DNA of 41,617 bases from an uncultured Alphaproteobacteria bacterium (GTDB taxonomy: Bacteria > Pseudomonadota > Alphaproteobacteria > RF32 > CAG-239), in contig CALXZL010000002.1 of NCBI GenBank assembly GCA_944393215.1, positions 205,226-246,842 of the forward strand, in the 5' to 3' direction. Under the pieces are notes generated by a model. The model searched no databases. It was not told the origin of the DNA and was given only the letters and a program-made list of their open reading frames with translations. Made by a program: the position numbers and the translations under genes. Position 1 is the first letter of the stretch; each line of letters begins with the position of its first letter. Shown piece after piece: positions 27,046 to 36,141 of the stretch.

Positions 27046-30000
27046 TGGAAAAAATGTCCGACATCGTAAAAATAAATACTAGATTTTGTCGTTCAATTAA
27101 CATTAATCAAGATCTTGGAAATGCCGATATTCTTGCAGGCTTTATTTGTCCTGCTTCGTCTGAAATTGCTTTGCTTAATATTGCTGAAAATGTATATGCT
27201 ACGGGGCAAGCCGCATTTACATGGACAGGCCCTTATGGTTCCGGTAAGTCTTCTCTTGCTTTGTTTTTATCAGCATTAATAGGCAAAGATAAAAAACTAC
27301 GCGCCCTAGCGCAAAGTTTATTTAAGGAATCTGCAAAAGAAGAATTTTACTCAAAAATCAAAGTAAATGACGGTTGGGAAATTCTTCCAATAATCGGCGA
27401 TAAACAGGATCCTGCGATACTCTTAAAAGAAGCTATTGAAAAGAAGCAAGGTAAAAAGTGCACAGACATTCTAAAATCAATACAAGAAATCGCCGATACA
27501 TCAGATGGACTGCTAATTTTTATTGATGAAATGGGAAAATGCCTAGAGAGTGCGGCAAAAGGTCAAGGCGACGTGTATCTGTTTCAACAATTAGCTGAGT
27601 ATGTATCAAGAAGCAATGGCAAAATAATCCTTATTGGAATTTTACACCAGGCGTTTGCAGAGTACGCACGTTATTTGCCGCATACTATCCGCGATGAATG
27701 GATCAAAATTCAAGGACGTTTTGTTGATACACCCATCAATACTGCCGGCGAAGAACAAATTGAATTGATTTCTAAAGCGATAACAACAGACTTTACCTCA
27801 TCATCAATAAAGGATGTTGTTGAAAAAACGGTTACGTCCATTGCAAAAAATAAACTTATTACATCAAAGGATGGTTTAACGCAGTCACTTCTTCACTGCT
27901 GGCCTATTTCTCCAGTAGTAGTTACGTTGCTAGCTCAAATTTCAAGAAAAAGATTTGGCCAAAACCAGCGCAGTATTTTCTCGTTCTTGAGTTCCGGAGA
28001 GCCGAAAGCATTCAGAGACTTTATTAACTCAACAAGTTTTTCCGATGATAAGATGTACATGCCGGAGGATTTGTTTGACTATCTGAAGCTAAATCTTGAA
28101 TCTTCTATTTTATCATCATCTGATTCAAAGATTTGGAACATTGCTACTGACGTTTTAGCACGTTGCCAAGCAAAAGGAGCTTCCCTGGAACACATAAATG
28201 TCTTAAAAACGATTGCTCTGATTGATATGTTTAATGGTGCTTCTGGCCTTGTTTCAAATGAAGAACTCCTCCAGGCACTTTATCCAAAGGCAAATATAAA
28301 AGCTATTATAAAAGATTTAACATCCTGGTCAGTCATTATTCTTAAAAAGCACTTAAACGCGTATTCAATTTATGAAGGTAGCGACTTTGACATAGAAAAA
28401 GCACTTGCTGAAGCGTATGCCGCAATTCCAACGCTTGAAATTCAAAAACTCGTTGATATTGCCAATTTCAAACCGATTATTGCAAAACGCCATTATCATA
28501 AATACGGATGCATGAGATGGTTAGATATTCTGCTTACCCCGGTTGAAAATTATAAAGAGTTCTTGAACCATGAACATGATCATAACAAGTCTGTTGGTTT
28601 TTTTGCTATCTTCCTCCCGCAAAACCCGACTGAGGAACAAAAAGCAACCGAAATAACGCAAGGAAAAAATAAATTTGATTTTCCTGTGTTTATGACTGTT
28701 GCAAAAAACACTCAGACAATTAATGAGTACTTAAAAGAATTGCTTTCCCTTGAGTGGATCCAAAAAAACAAAAATGAACTAGCAGGCGACCATATTGCAC
28801 GCCGTGAAATAGAAAATAGACGGTTAATCATTATTTCGTTGCTAGAAGTCCAATTGAATGAAATTTTAACGGCTTCTGATTGGTATAAAAATGGTGAGGC
28901 TTTAGGATTAATTAAGCAGAATGAATTTAGTATTTTAGCTTCCAAAGTCTGTGAACAAGTTTATCCAGAAACTCCAATCATCAAAAGTGAGCTGGTTAAT
29001 AGAACAAAGCCTTCAGGAAGTGCAAACAGCGCATTGAACAATTTATTAAAGGATATGGTTTTGCAAGAAGGCGAAGAACTTCTTGGTATCAAGGGATTCA
29101 CCCCGGAACGCGGCTTGTTTAACATTTTGCTTCAAGAAACTGGTATATATCGCCTAACAGATAAGGAAACATACGGATTCGGAGCACCAAGGGCCGAGAA
29201 TTTATTAAGCCTTTGGAAAACAACAGATTCAATGTTTAAAAAAGTTAAACGAGCTGTTTCATTGGCTGATGTTTATGAGCAATGGAGTAAGCCGCCGTTT
29301 GGTATAAAGGCCGGATTATATAATTTCCTTGCTCTTGCATATATGCTAAGCAGAAAAACAAAAATAGCAGTCTACAGAGACGGAACGTATATTCCTGAGA
29401 TAAATGACCTTTTAGTGGATTATTTATTGAAATCACCTAAAACCATTTCATTAAAATTGGTTGATGCAGATGATGTAACTGGTCATATTTTACCGGCAAT
29501 CGCACAATTATTAAATACGCTTCAATCTACAAATCAAATTCCATTGAACGCATCACCGTTGACAATTGCTCGTAAGTTAGTGCAGATCATTGATAAATTG
29601 CCGCCTTGGGTATTGAAAACTAAAACACTGTCAAAGCGGACGATAAAATTTAGGGAAATTGTTAAATCTGCAAATGATCCACATAAGTTGCTTTTAGAGG
29701 ATATTGAGAAAGTCTTTTATGATGAAGTGGAAAATAAAGACGGTGATAAGTCTGCCATTATTATTCAAAATCTGAAGGAAGCCATGGAGGAACTTATTAA
29801 TATTTATCCGGCAACAATGACCAACATTGCTTTGTTGCTGACAAATGAGCTGGATGTTCCTCTCGCCACGCCAACGCACTTGGAAAAGTTGCGTGAGCGC
29901 GCTAAGAATATCAAAGGCGTATCTGGCAATTTCAAAATTGATGCATTTGCGGCTCGTATTTCTACATTTAACTCCAGCCTTGCAGATATCGCTGGTATTG

Positions 30001-30344
30001 TAAGTTTGGCAAACAACAAACCACCGCATGACTGGATTGATCTTGATATTGAAAATGCTAAAAAGGAAATCTTAAACCTTTGTACCGAATTCAAGAAAGC
30101 TGAGTTATATACGAAAGTCAAAAATCGCCCAGCTTCACGACAGGCTGTCGCTTTTATTGCCGGTATCGGAAATAAAGCTGAAGTTATCGAGGGCGAATTT
30201 GATTTGCTTACCGATATGCAATCTGACGTATCTAATTTAAAAAACAAAATTAAAGATGCTGTTAAAGATACGACAAACAAAAACGTACTTTTAGCCGCAT
30301 TAACAGAAATTAGCATTGAGTATTTAAAGGCAGGAAATGACTGA
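27042..30344 (+). CDS. sspC: SspC, large ATPase of the phosphorothioation system
   Basis: 1100 residues. Walker A is GPYGSGKSS (residues 63 to 71) and Walker B LLIFIDEMGKCLE (about 157 to 169). An AAA-like sensor region follows (KIILIGILHQAFAEYARYLP). Beyond residue 350 the protein is a long helical array with no motif that I recognise. Length and position fit SspC, which supplies ATP-driven energy or DNA handling for sulfur insertion. Translation starts inside the sspB stop (ATGATGG), and its end overlaps the sspD start by eight bases, so B, C and D form one tightly coupled operon. T-rich codon use differs from the chromosomal flagellar genes, which fits acquired DNA. Confidence 0.85.
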   Translation: MMEKMSDIVKINTRFCRSININQDLGNADILAGFICPASSEIALLNIAENVYATGQAAFTWTGPYGSGKSSLALFLSALIGKDKKLRALAQSLFKESAKEEFYSKIKVNDGWEILPIIGDKQDPAILLKEAIEKKQGKKCTDILKSIQEIADTSDGLLIFIDEMGKCLESAAKGQGDVYLFQQLAEYVSRSNGKIILIGILHQAFAEYARYLPHTIRDEWIKIQGRFVDTPINTAGEEQIELISKAITTDFTSSSIKDVVEKTVTSIAKNKLITSKDGLTQSLLHCWPISPVVVTLLAQISRKRFGQNQRSIFSFLSSGEPKAFRDFINSTSFSDDKMYMPEDLFDYLKLNLESSILSSSDSKIWNIATDVLARCQAKGASLEHINVLKTIALIDMFNGASGLVSNEELLQALYPKANIKAIIKDLTSWSVIILKKHLNAYSIYEGSDFDIEKALAEAYAAIPTLEIQKLVDIANFKPIIAKRHYHKYGCMRWLDILLTPVENYKEFLNHEHDHNKSVGFFAIFLPQNPTEEQKATEITQGKNKFDFPVFMTVAKNTQTINEYLKELLSLEWIQKNKNELAGDHIARREIENRRLIIISLLEVQLNEILTASDWYKNGEALGLIKQNEFSILASKVCEQVYPETPIIKSELVNRTKPSGSANSALNNLLKDMVLQEGEELLGIKGFTPERGLFNILLQETGIYRLTDKETYGFGAPRAENLLSLWKTTDSMFKKVKRAVSLADVYEQWSKPPFGIKAGLYNFLALAYMLSRKTKIAVYRDGTYIPEINDLLVDYLLKSPKTISLKLVDADDVTGHILPAIAQLLNTLQSTNQIPLNASPLTIARKLVQIIDKLPPWVLKTKTLSKRTIKFREIVKSANDPHKLLLEDIEKVFYDEVENKDGDKSAIIIQNLKEAMEELINIYPATMTNIALLLTNELDVPLATPTHLEKLRERAKNIKGVSGNFKIDAFAARISTFNSSLADIAGIVSLANNKPPHDWIDLDIENAKKEILNLCTEFKKAELYTKVKNRPASRQAVAFIAGIGNKAEVIEGEFDLLTDMQSDVSNLKNKIKDAVKDTTNKNVLLAALTEISIEYLKAGND

Positions 30345-31173
30345 AAAAGTAAAACACGTTTTAGGAATATCGGGTGGAAAGGATAGCGCGGCTCTCGCTG
30401 TTTATATGCGTGATAACTATCCTGAGCTTGATATTGACTACTTCTTCACCGACACGGGAAAAGAGCTTCCTGAGGTTTATTCTTTTCTTAGCAAACTAGA
30501 AGGATATTTAGGTAAACCTATTTTGCGTATTAATCCGGATCGCGATTTTGACTTTTGGTTGATGCAACACAATAACTTCCTGCCATCGGCACAGGCCCGT
30601 TGGTGTACGATTTGCATGAAACTTAAACCTTTTGAGGCTTGGGTCGGCAAATTCTTAAATGACGGATATACCGTGTATTCATATGTTGCTATTCGCTCAG
30701 ACGAAGAATATCGCGAAGGCTATCAATCTCGCCATGAAAATCTAAAGGTAAAAATGCCCTTTAGAGAAAATGGAATTGATAAAAAAGGCGTTATTGACAT
30801 TCTTGAATACTCAGGGCTTGGATTGCCGGATTATTACAAATGGCGATCAAGAAGTGGTTGTACGTTCTGTTTCTTCCAAAGAAAGATTGAGTGGGTTCGC
30901 TTAATGGAGAAACACCCGGATGCTTTTGAGGAAGCAAAAAGTTATGAGAAAAAAGCCACCGCCAGCGGATCACCTTTCACATGGTCAGAGCATGAATCAC
31001 TCGAGGATCTATCAAAACCTGAGAGAGTAGCCCAAATTAAGCAAGATTATGAAAGACGTCTAGAGCGGCTGAAAAAGCAACGCATGGCAAATCCGCTTCG
31101 TCCTGATAATGAAGAAATCGATATAGATGATTTATATGGAAAATCAAAGGTATGTTTAGCATGTCACAAATAG
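30337..31173 (+). CDS. sspD: SspD, PAPS-reductase-like ATP pyrophosphatase of DNA phosphorothioation
   Basis: 278 residues. The PP-loop ISGGKDSAAL (from residue 11) activates the target by adenylation. Cysteine pairs C90/C93 (RWCTICMK) and C175/C178 (SGCTFCF) are placed as in DndC/SspD, where four cysteines hold an iron-sulfur cluster; an extra pair lies at the C-terminus (VCLACHK). The protein takes persulfide sulfur from SspA and places it on the DNA backbone. It starts inside the end of sspC (ATGACTGA). A 91-base gap with its own promoter separates it from the next module. The same fold is in PAPS reductases and DndC, and the neighbours decide the assignment. Confidence 0.9.
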   Translation: MTEKVKHVLGISGGKDSAALAVYMRDNYPELDIDYFFTDTGKELPEVYSFLSKLEGYLGKPILRINPDRDFDFWLMQHNNFLPSAQARWCTICMKLKPFEAWVGKFLNDGYTVYSYVAIRSDEEYREGYQSRHENLKVKMPFRENGIDKKGVIDILEYSGLGLPDYYKWRSRSGCTFCFFQRKIEWVRLMEKHPDAFEEAKSYEKKATASGSPFTWSEHESLEDLSKPERVAQIKQDYERRLERLKKQRMANPLRPDNEEIDIDDLYGKSKVCLACHK

Positions 31174-31175
31174 TA

Positions 31176-31190
31176 TGTCATTTTTTGTCA
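31176..31190. promoter_or_regulatory. Possible operator shared with the WYL promoter region
   Basis: TGTCATTTTTTGTCA lies three bases after the sspD stop and 19 bases before the -35 element of the next operon. It differs at two positions from TGCCATTTTTTGACA at 23602..23616, in the repeat arm before the WYL promoter. A third similar site, TGTCATTTTTTGACA at 39601, is inside a coding region and may be chance. Confidence 0.35.
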
Positions 31191-31208
31191 TTACATTTTA
31201 TGCGGAGA

Positions 31209-31237
31209 TTGAATTTTCTGCAGAATTGGTGTACAAT
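31209..31237 (+). promoter_or_regulatory. Sigma70-like promoter of the helicase/ATPase/sigma operon
   Basis: TTGAAT (31209..31214), a 17-base spacer and TACAAT (31232..31237). The start codon at 31265 has TTGAGG upstream. This gives the second module transcription independent of sspBCD. Confidence 0.65.
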
Positions 31238-31264
31238 GTGGCGCAACTTTAACTTGAGGATATT

Positions 31265-33445
31265 ATGAGCCTAAAGGAGATACCCATAAAGCGGGAATAC
31301 CGCCCCGAAGATAATGTCGTGAGGAATTTTTATATTCCTCTGCTTTCTTCTGCTATCTCTTATCAGCGTGCTGTGGGCTTTTTTTCTTCCACAATTCTTG
31401 CTGAAATTGCCGTTGGAATATCTGCGCTCGTTCGCAATAATGGTAAGATCCAAATAGTTGCATCTCCTTACCTATCGGATGAAGATGTTGAAGCAATAAA
31501 AATGGGGTATAAGGCCCGGGACGAAGTCGTAAAAGATTCTATACTAAATGCTCTTGAGGATCCTAAATCTGACTTTGAAAAAGAAAATCTCAATTTGTTA
31601 GCAAATTTAATTGCAGACAGTGTTCTTGATATAAAAATTGCGTTTACTGAAAAAGGTCACTCGTTTGGTATGTACCACGAAAAGATGGGAATTATCTCGG
31701 ATGCCGAAGGAAATCGTGTGGCTTTCTCAGGATCCTTGAACGAGACATTTAACGCTGTTCATTTTAATTATGAAACAATAGATGTTTATTGCTCATGGAA
31801 GACTGAGGATGTAGAGCGCGTTAACGATAAAATCTCAGCTTTTGAACGTATTTGGAATAATGACGAAGCTAATATCACTATCATTGATTTCCCGGAATTA
31901 AAAGACGAAATGATCAGAAAATATAAACGAGAAAAGGTTGATTATGAAAAATTCGTAGAGCCGAAACTTCCGGATATCATCGACGCTCCGATAAAGATGG
32001 AAGTTTTGAATCGTCCGACCATGCCTGATTGGCTTGATTTACATGACTACCAAGAATCTGCAATTGAAGAATGGGCCAAACGTGGCTACAGAGGCATTTT
32101 TGATATGGCCACAGGTACAGGTAAAACATTAACTGGCTTAAGTGCGATTACAAAAATTTCAAAAGACCTAAATAATAAGTTGGCAGTAATTGTTGTCGCT
32201 CCCTATCAACACCTCGTTGATCAATGGTGCGAAGATATTGAAAAGTTTAACATAGCACCAATTATTGGCTACAGTTCATCACCGCAACGAAATTGGTTAG
32301 ATCGTCTTAAGAATGCAATCTTTGATCAAAACCTTGGAGTAAAGAACAGCGAGTTTTTCTTATTCGTTTGTACCAATGCGACATTTGGTCTTGAACGTAC
32401 ACAAGCACAGTTAGCAAAAATTAAAGGCGATGTACTTTTGGTAATTGATGAAGCTCACAATGCTGGTTCCGCCTCCTTTGAAAAGCTCCTTAATCCAAAA
32501 TATAAGTATAGGTTAGCACTTTCAGCTACACTTGACAGACATGGGGACGAAGAAGGTACACAACGTCTTTATGACTATTTCGGCGAAAAATGTATTACAT
32601 ATCCTTTAGACCAGGCGATTGAAGCTGGATGGTTAACTCGTTATTATTATCATCCTATTGTCGTGACTTTAGAGCCTGATGAATTAGAAGAATACATAGG
32701 CCTTTCCCGTGAAATTGGAAAATGTATAATTTGGGGCCGTGATGGGAAAAAACAGTTGAACGAACGCGGCAAAAGATTAGCTCTTGCTCGCGCTAGGATT
32801 GTGAGTGGAGCACGACAAAAACTGTCAGCTTTACGTCGTGAAATTGAACCGTTTAAGGATGACAAGTTTATTTTAGTCTATTGTGGTGCCACAAATGTTT
32901 TGCCGGATGATCAGGATAGATCCTCAACTGATGAAAATGATATTAGACAGGTTGAAGCAGTTTCTAGTATTTTAGGAAATGAACTCGGCATGAAGAGTGC
33001 ACGTTTCACTTCTGATGAGGATATGAGCGAGAGAAAAATAATCAAAGAACAATTTTCAATGGGCAATTTACAAGCTCTGGTTGCTATTAAATGTCTTGAT
33101 GAAGGTGTTAATATCCCAGCCATAAGAACTGCATTTATATTAGCAAGCACTACAAACCCAAAAGAATACATCCAACGCCGAGGAAGAGTTTTACGCCTGA
33201 GTAAAGGTAAGGAATATGCGAATATATATGATTTTATCACGCTTCCGCGGCCAATTGATACAGCACATTATCTTACAGATGACCAGGCGAAAATGGAGTT
33301 GTCACTAATTAAGTCAGAAATCAAACGAGCTGAGGAATTCGCTCGCATTTCTATGAATAAAATGGACGCTATGAAACTCATTGATTCAATCAAAGAGGCA
33401 TATAGTATTGATAAATACTTACTACTTGATGAGGAGGTTTTATGA
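31265..33445 (+). CDS. PLD-nuclease/DEAH-helicase fusion, probable restriction effector
   Basis: 726 residues. Residues of about 20 to 210 look like a phospholipase D-type nuclease domain: YHEKMGII (H138, K140) followed by FSGSLNET, the single HxK...S/N arrangement of restriction-type PLD domains. Residues of about 255 to 660 are a superfamily 2 helicase: DYQESAIEEW, MATGTGKTL (Walker A, 281 to 289), VIDEAHNAGS (DEAH, 395 to 398), ALSATLDR (motif III), LDEGVNIPAI and QRRGRVLR (motif VI, 637 to 644). The same fusion occurs in DNA phosphorothioation-associated restriction enzymes (TIGR04095-like). It probably cleaves DNA lacking the modification. Its stop overlaps the next small gene. Confidence 0.8.
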   Translation: MSLKEIPIKREYRPEDNVVRNFYIPLLSSAISYQRAVGFFSSTILAEIAVGISALVRNNGKIQIVASPYLSDEDVEAIKMGYKARDEVVKDSILNALEDPKSDFEKENLNLLANLIADSVLDIKIAFTEKGHSFGMYHEKMGIISDAEGNRVAFSGSLNETFNAVHFNYETIDVYCSWKTEDVERVNDKISAFERIWNNDEANITIIDFPELKDEMIRKYKREKVDYEKFVEPKLPDIIDAPIKMEVLNRPTMPDWLDLHDYQESAIEEWAKRGYRGIFDMATGTGKTLTGLSAITKISKDLNNKLAVIVVAPYQHLVDQWCEDIEKFNIAPIIGYSSSPQRNWLDRLKNAIFDQNLGVKNSEFFLFVCTNATFGLERTQAQLAKIKGDVLLVIDEAHNAGSASFEKLLNPKYKYRLALSATLDRHGDEEGTQRLYDYFGEKCITYPLDQAIEAGWLTRYYYHPIVVTLEPDELEEYIGLSREIGKCIIWGRDGKKQLNERGKRLALARARIVSGARQKLSALRREIEPFKDDKFILVYCGATNVLPDDQDRSSTDENDIRQVEAVSSILGNELGMKSARFTSDEDMSERKIIKEQFSMGNLQALVAIKCLDEGVNIPAIRTAFILASTTNPKEYIQRRGRVLRLSKGKEYANIYDFITLPRPIDTAHYLTDDQAKMELSLIKSEIKRAEEFARISMNKMDAMKLIDSIKEAYSIDKYLLLDEEVL

Positions 33446-33618
33446 CCGAAGAAAAAGTAATGCAAAACAACACCGAAATTGATGTTAAAAAGGCTCAGAT
33501 GATTTTGAAAAAAATCATTGTAAAAGAGAATAATAACATTAAGCGAAAAGACAAAAACGATGGTGAAATGGTAAAAATGATCCAAAAGTTGATCGAGGAG
33601 GAAGTAAAATGCTATTAA
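33442..33618 (+). CDS. 58-residue coiled-coil protein between helicase and ATPase
   Basis: It starts at ATG 33442 with a very strong ribosome site (GAGGAGG), overlapping the helicase stop (ATGA), and ends at 33618, overlapping the ATPase start by ten bases in another frame. The product is basic and helical (TEIDVKKAQMILKKIIVKEN, then KMIQKLIEEE). No family is recognised. The excellent ribosome site and the overlaps on both sides make it a real gene. A small adaptor between helicase and ATPase is a plausible inference. Confidence 0.65.
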   Translation: MTEEKVMQNNTEIDVKKAQMILKKIIVKENNNIKRKDKNDGEMVKMIQKLIEEEVKCY

Positions 33619-35609
33619 AATCCATAAAAGTAAAAGATTTTAGACAATTTAAAGGAGAGCAGTATGTTTCTTTCTCTACTGATCCTGAACGCAATGTAAC
33701 CATCATTCAAGGTGATAATGGTGCTGGTAAAACATCTTTTGCACAAGCCTTTCGTTGGTGTTTATATGGCGAAACTGACTTTTCTAACAAGACTCTATTA
33801 TCAATGGCTGTTTCAGATCAAATGTTGCCAGGAGATGAAAAAGATGTTCAGGTTGAAATTTGCCTGGTACACAATGATATAGAGTATACCGTAACAAGAC
33901 GTCAAAGATATAAAAAGGATACGGCAAATAGAATTTCTAATTCGGGTCGTAATAAGTTTGTTATTTCATATAAGAAAAGTGACGGTAACACTGAATATGT
34001 CCCCGAATTAGAAACAGAGTTAAAGATGAAGGAAATTTTACCGGCTGATCTTTCTCGCTATTTCTTTTTTGACGGCGAACATATTGACCATATGGGAAAA
34101 GAAATTCGTAATGGACGTAGCTCCGATTTTGCAGATGCTGTTCGTAGTCTTTTGGGATTAAATGCTTTTATTGCAACATTAAATCACCTTAAAGGAAACG
34201 GGAAAAACTCCGTTATTGGTCGTTATAATGAAAGTTATAATGCCGGTGCAGATGAAACTCTCTCTCAACTTATTAAAAACATTAATTCATACAATGAAAG
34301 AATATCAGCGATTGACAAACGCTTGAACGAGTTAGAACAACAAGATGCCTTTGCAAATGATAAATGCCAACAATTGAGACTCAGAATTGAAAAAAATCAA
34401 GATAGTAAAGAATTGGCCGAAGAGAGAAATAAGTTGGAAAAAGAACTTGCAGGGCTAGAAGTTACAAAGAAAGAAAAGACTGGATTACTTCTGAAAAATT
34501 TTAATGCCCATGCACCAAGGTACTTCTCGAAAAAAATGATGAAAGATGCTCTAGAATTATTAAAGAGTGCTGAACAGTTAGATAAAGGAATTCCTGATGT
34601 AACAGCAAAAACTATAGATTACTTGCTTGCACGAGGATATTGCTTGTGTGGCCATAAAATTGAGATTGGCGATGATGCATTTAACGCTCTCAATAAATTA
34701 AGAGACTTCATTCCTCCGAAATCAATTGGTAGTTTGATCTCAGATTTTAGTTCATCCTGTCAGGAGAAAACTGCGAGTACCTCTAGCTTCTTTGATAACT
34801 TTCAAGATATAATTAAGTTCATTCGTGAGTTTGATAATAACAGAAATACACTTGAAGATAGACTTAAAAAGATCAAAGAAAGACTCCTCGGAATGGAAAA
34901 TGTTGGAGCTCTACAGCAAGAATTGACCAACTATGAACGTGATATTAGAAAGAATTCAGATGAGCGTGATAATCTAAATCAAGAAAAAGGTGTTGCACAA
35001 AGTAAGCTCCAGAGTGACGAAGAAAAGCGTAGTTCTCTTGCAATCGGCGATGCCAACAATAGAAAAATTGAAACGTATCGTGCTTATGCTGAATATATGT
35101 ATAATACACTTAAACAAGAGTATGACATTAAAGAAACAGAAACTCGTGAACAATTAGCTAAAACAGTTAATACGATCTTTAAGAAGATTTATAACGGTGG
35201 TTTTTCGCTTTCGCTTGATGCAAAATATAACATCATATTGACCGCCGATGGAAGAAGTAAGGCAAATGACGATGACAACATAGAAACTTCAACAGCACAA
35301 AGTATTTCAATTATTTTTGCATTTATTGCCGGCGTGATTAAAATGGCAAAAGAAAATCAAGGTTCTGATGAACGTTTAGCCCAAACGGAGCCTTATCCGC
35401 TCGTTATGGATGCTCCTCTTTCTGCTTTCGATGAAAAGAGAATAGACACTGTATGCGATGTACTACCCAAAATTGCAGAACAAATTATTATTTTTATAAA
35501 TCCAAAAGATGGTAAATTAGCAGAAGATAATCTTGGTTTAAGAATTGCTAAACGCTATACATTTACAAAGAAAACAGAATTTGAAACTGATTTGATGGAG
35601 GTAGGCTAA
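33609..35609 (+). CDS. DndD/Rad50-like ATPase with a central CxC hook
   Basis: 666 residues. The N-terminus is IKVKDFRQFKGEQYVSF followed by IIQGDNGAGKTSFAQAF (Walker A, residues 35 to 43), as in DndD, Rad50 and RecF. A long coiled coil fills the middle. It is interrupted near residue 345 by GYCLCGHKI, which sits where Rad50 and DndD carry a zinc hook (usually CxxC; here CxC). The C-terminal ATPase half has SISIIFAFIAGVIKMAKEN and the Walker B-like PLVMDAPLSAFDEKRID. In Dnd systems DndD is part of the modification complex; here it stands outside sspABCD, next to a helicase-nuclease, so it is more likely part of restriction. It ends one base into the following start. Confidence 0.82.
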   Translation: MLLKSIKVKDFRQFKGEQYVSFSTDPERNVTIIQGDNGAGKTSFAQAFRWCLYGETDFSNKTLLSMAVSDQMLPGDEKDVQVEICLVHNDIEYTVTRRQRYKKDTANRISNSGRNKFVISYKKSDGNTEYVPELETELKMKEILPADLSRYFFFDGEHIDHMGKEIRNGRSSDFADAVRSLLGLNAFIATLNHLKGNGKNSVIGRYNESYNAGADETLSQLIKNINSYNERISAIDKRLNELEQQDAFANDKCQQLRLRIEKNQDSKELAEERNKLEKELAGLEVTKKEKTGLLLKNFNAHAPRYFSKKMMKDALELLKSAEQLDKGIPDVTAKTIDYLLARGYCLCGHKIEIGDDAFNALNKLRDFIPPKSIGSLISDFSSSCQEKTASTSSFFDNFQDIIKFIREFDNNRNTLEDRLKKIKERLLGMENVGALQQELTNYERDIRKNSDERDNLNQEKGVAQSKLQSDEEKRSSLAIGDANNRKIETYRAYAEYMYNTLKQEYDIKETETREQLAKTVNTIFKKIYNGGFSLSLDAKYNIILTADGRSKANDDDNIETSTAQSISIIFAFIAGVIKMAKENQGSDERLAQTEPYPLVMDAPLSAFDEKRIDTVCDVLPKIAEQIIIFINPKDGKLAEDNLGLRIAKRYTFTKKTEFETDLMEVG

Positions 35610-36130
35610 TGTTATTTACACACGATTATTCCTTTAAGGGGGCTCATGCTGAAAAAGTTAAAGCACTTGTTGGCCACAAATTTGATAAAGAACACACTCT
35701 TTTTGAGAGAAATATGGACGTGTATTTAATGGCCCCGGTTGTCGGTTTTTTGTATAGCCGGAAAGCTGAACTAGATAAAAGTAAGCCATCAACTACAAAT
35801 ATCTTAGCAGAAATCATGATTAAATATCAAAAAGAGCTTACATTCACATATCGTCTTGTCATGTTGTTAGATAAGGAATATGAGCCTGATACCGAAAAGC
35901 GCATTAATAAGGCTTTTAGAGATTATGCAAAAGAAGATACTAAAGATCTGGAAGAGTACGACAGCTATGTTCGTGGTGGCGTTGATGTCCTATATGAAAA
36001 GCTGATGAAGGATGCAACACAAGCTGATGATTACATCAGAAATCTGTATGAATTTATGGCAGATTTTGAAGACCGTTATTCACAAAATTCAGATGAAATT
36101 ATGGATTTGTGTGAGCTGGCCAGAGAATAA
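35609..36130 (+). CDS. 173-residue helical protein of the restriction module
   Basis: It starts at ATG 35609, the last base of the ATPase stop codon (TAATG), so it is translationally coupled. The ribosome site is GGAGGTAGG. It is nearly all helix (for example TTNILAEIMIKYQKELTFTY, KRINKAFRDYAKEDTKDLEE). It has no signal peptide, metal motif or catalytic motif that I can recognise. The tight coupling suggests a complex with the DndD-like ATPase. In position it could be the third component of an SspFGH-like set, but I cannot confirm the family. Confidence 0.7.
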   Translation: MLFTHDYSFKGAHAEKVKALVGHKFDKEHTLFERNMDVYLMAPVVGFLYSRKAELDKSKPSTTNILAEIMIKYQKELTFTYRLVMLLDKEYEPDTEKRINKAFRDYAKEDTKDLEEYDSYVRGGVDVLYEKLMKDATQADDYIRNLYEFMADFEDRYSQNSDEIMDLCELARE

Positions 36131-36141
36131 ATGGGGGCATT

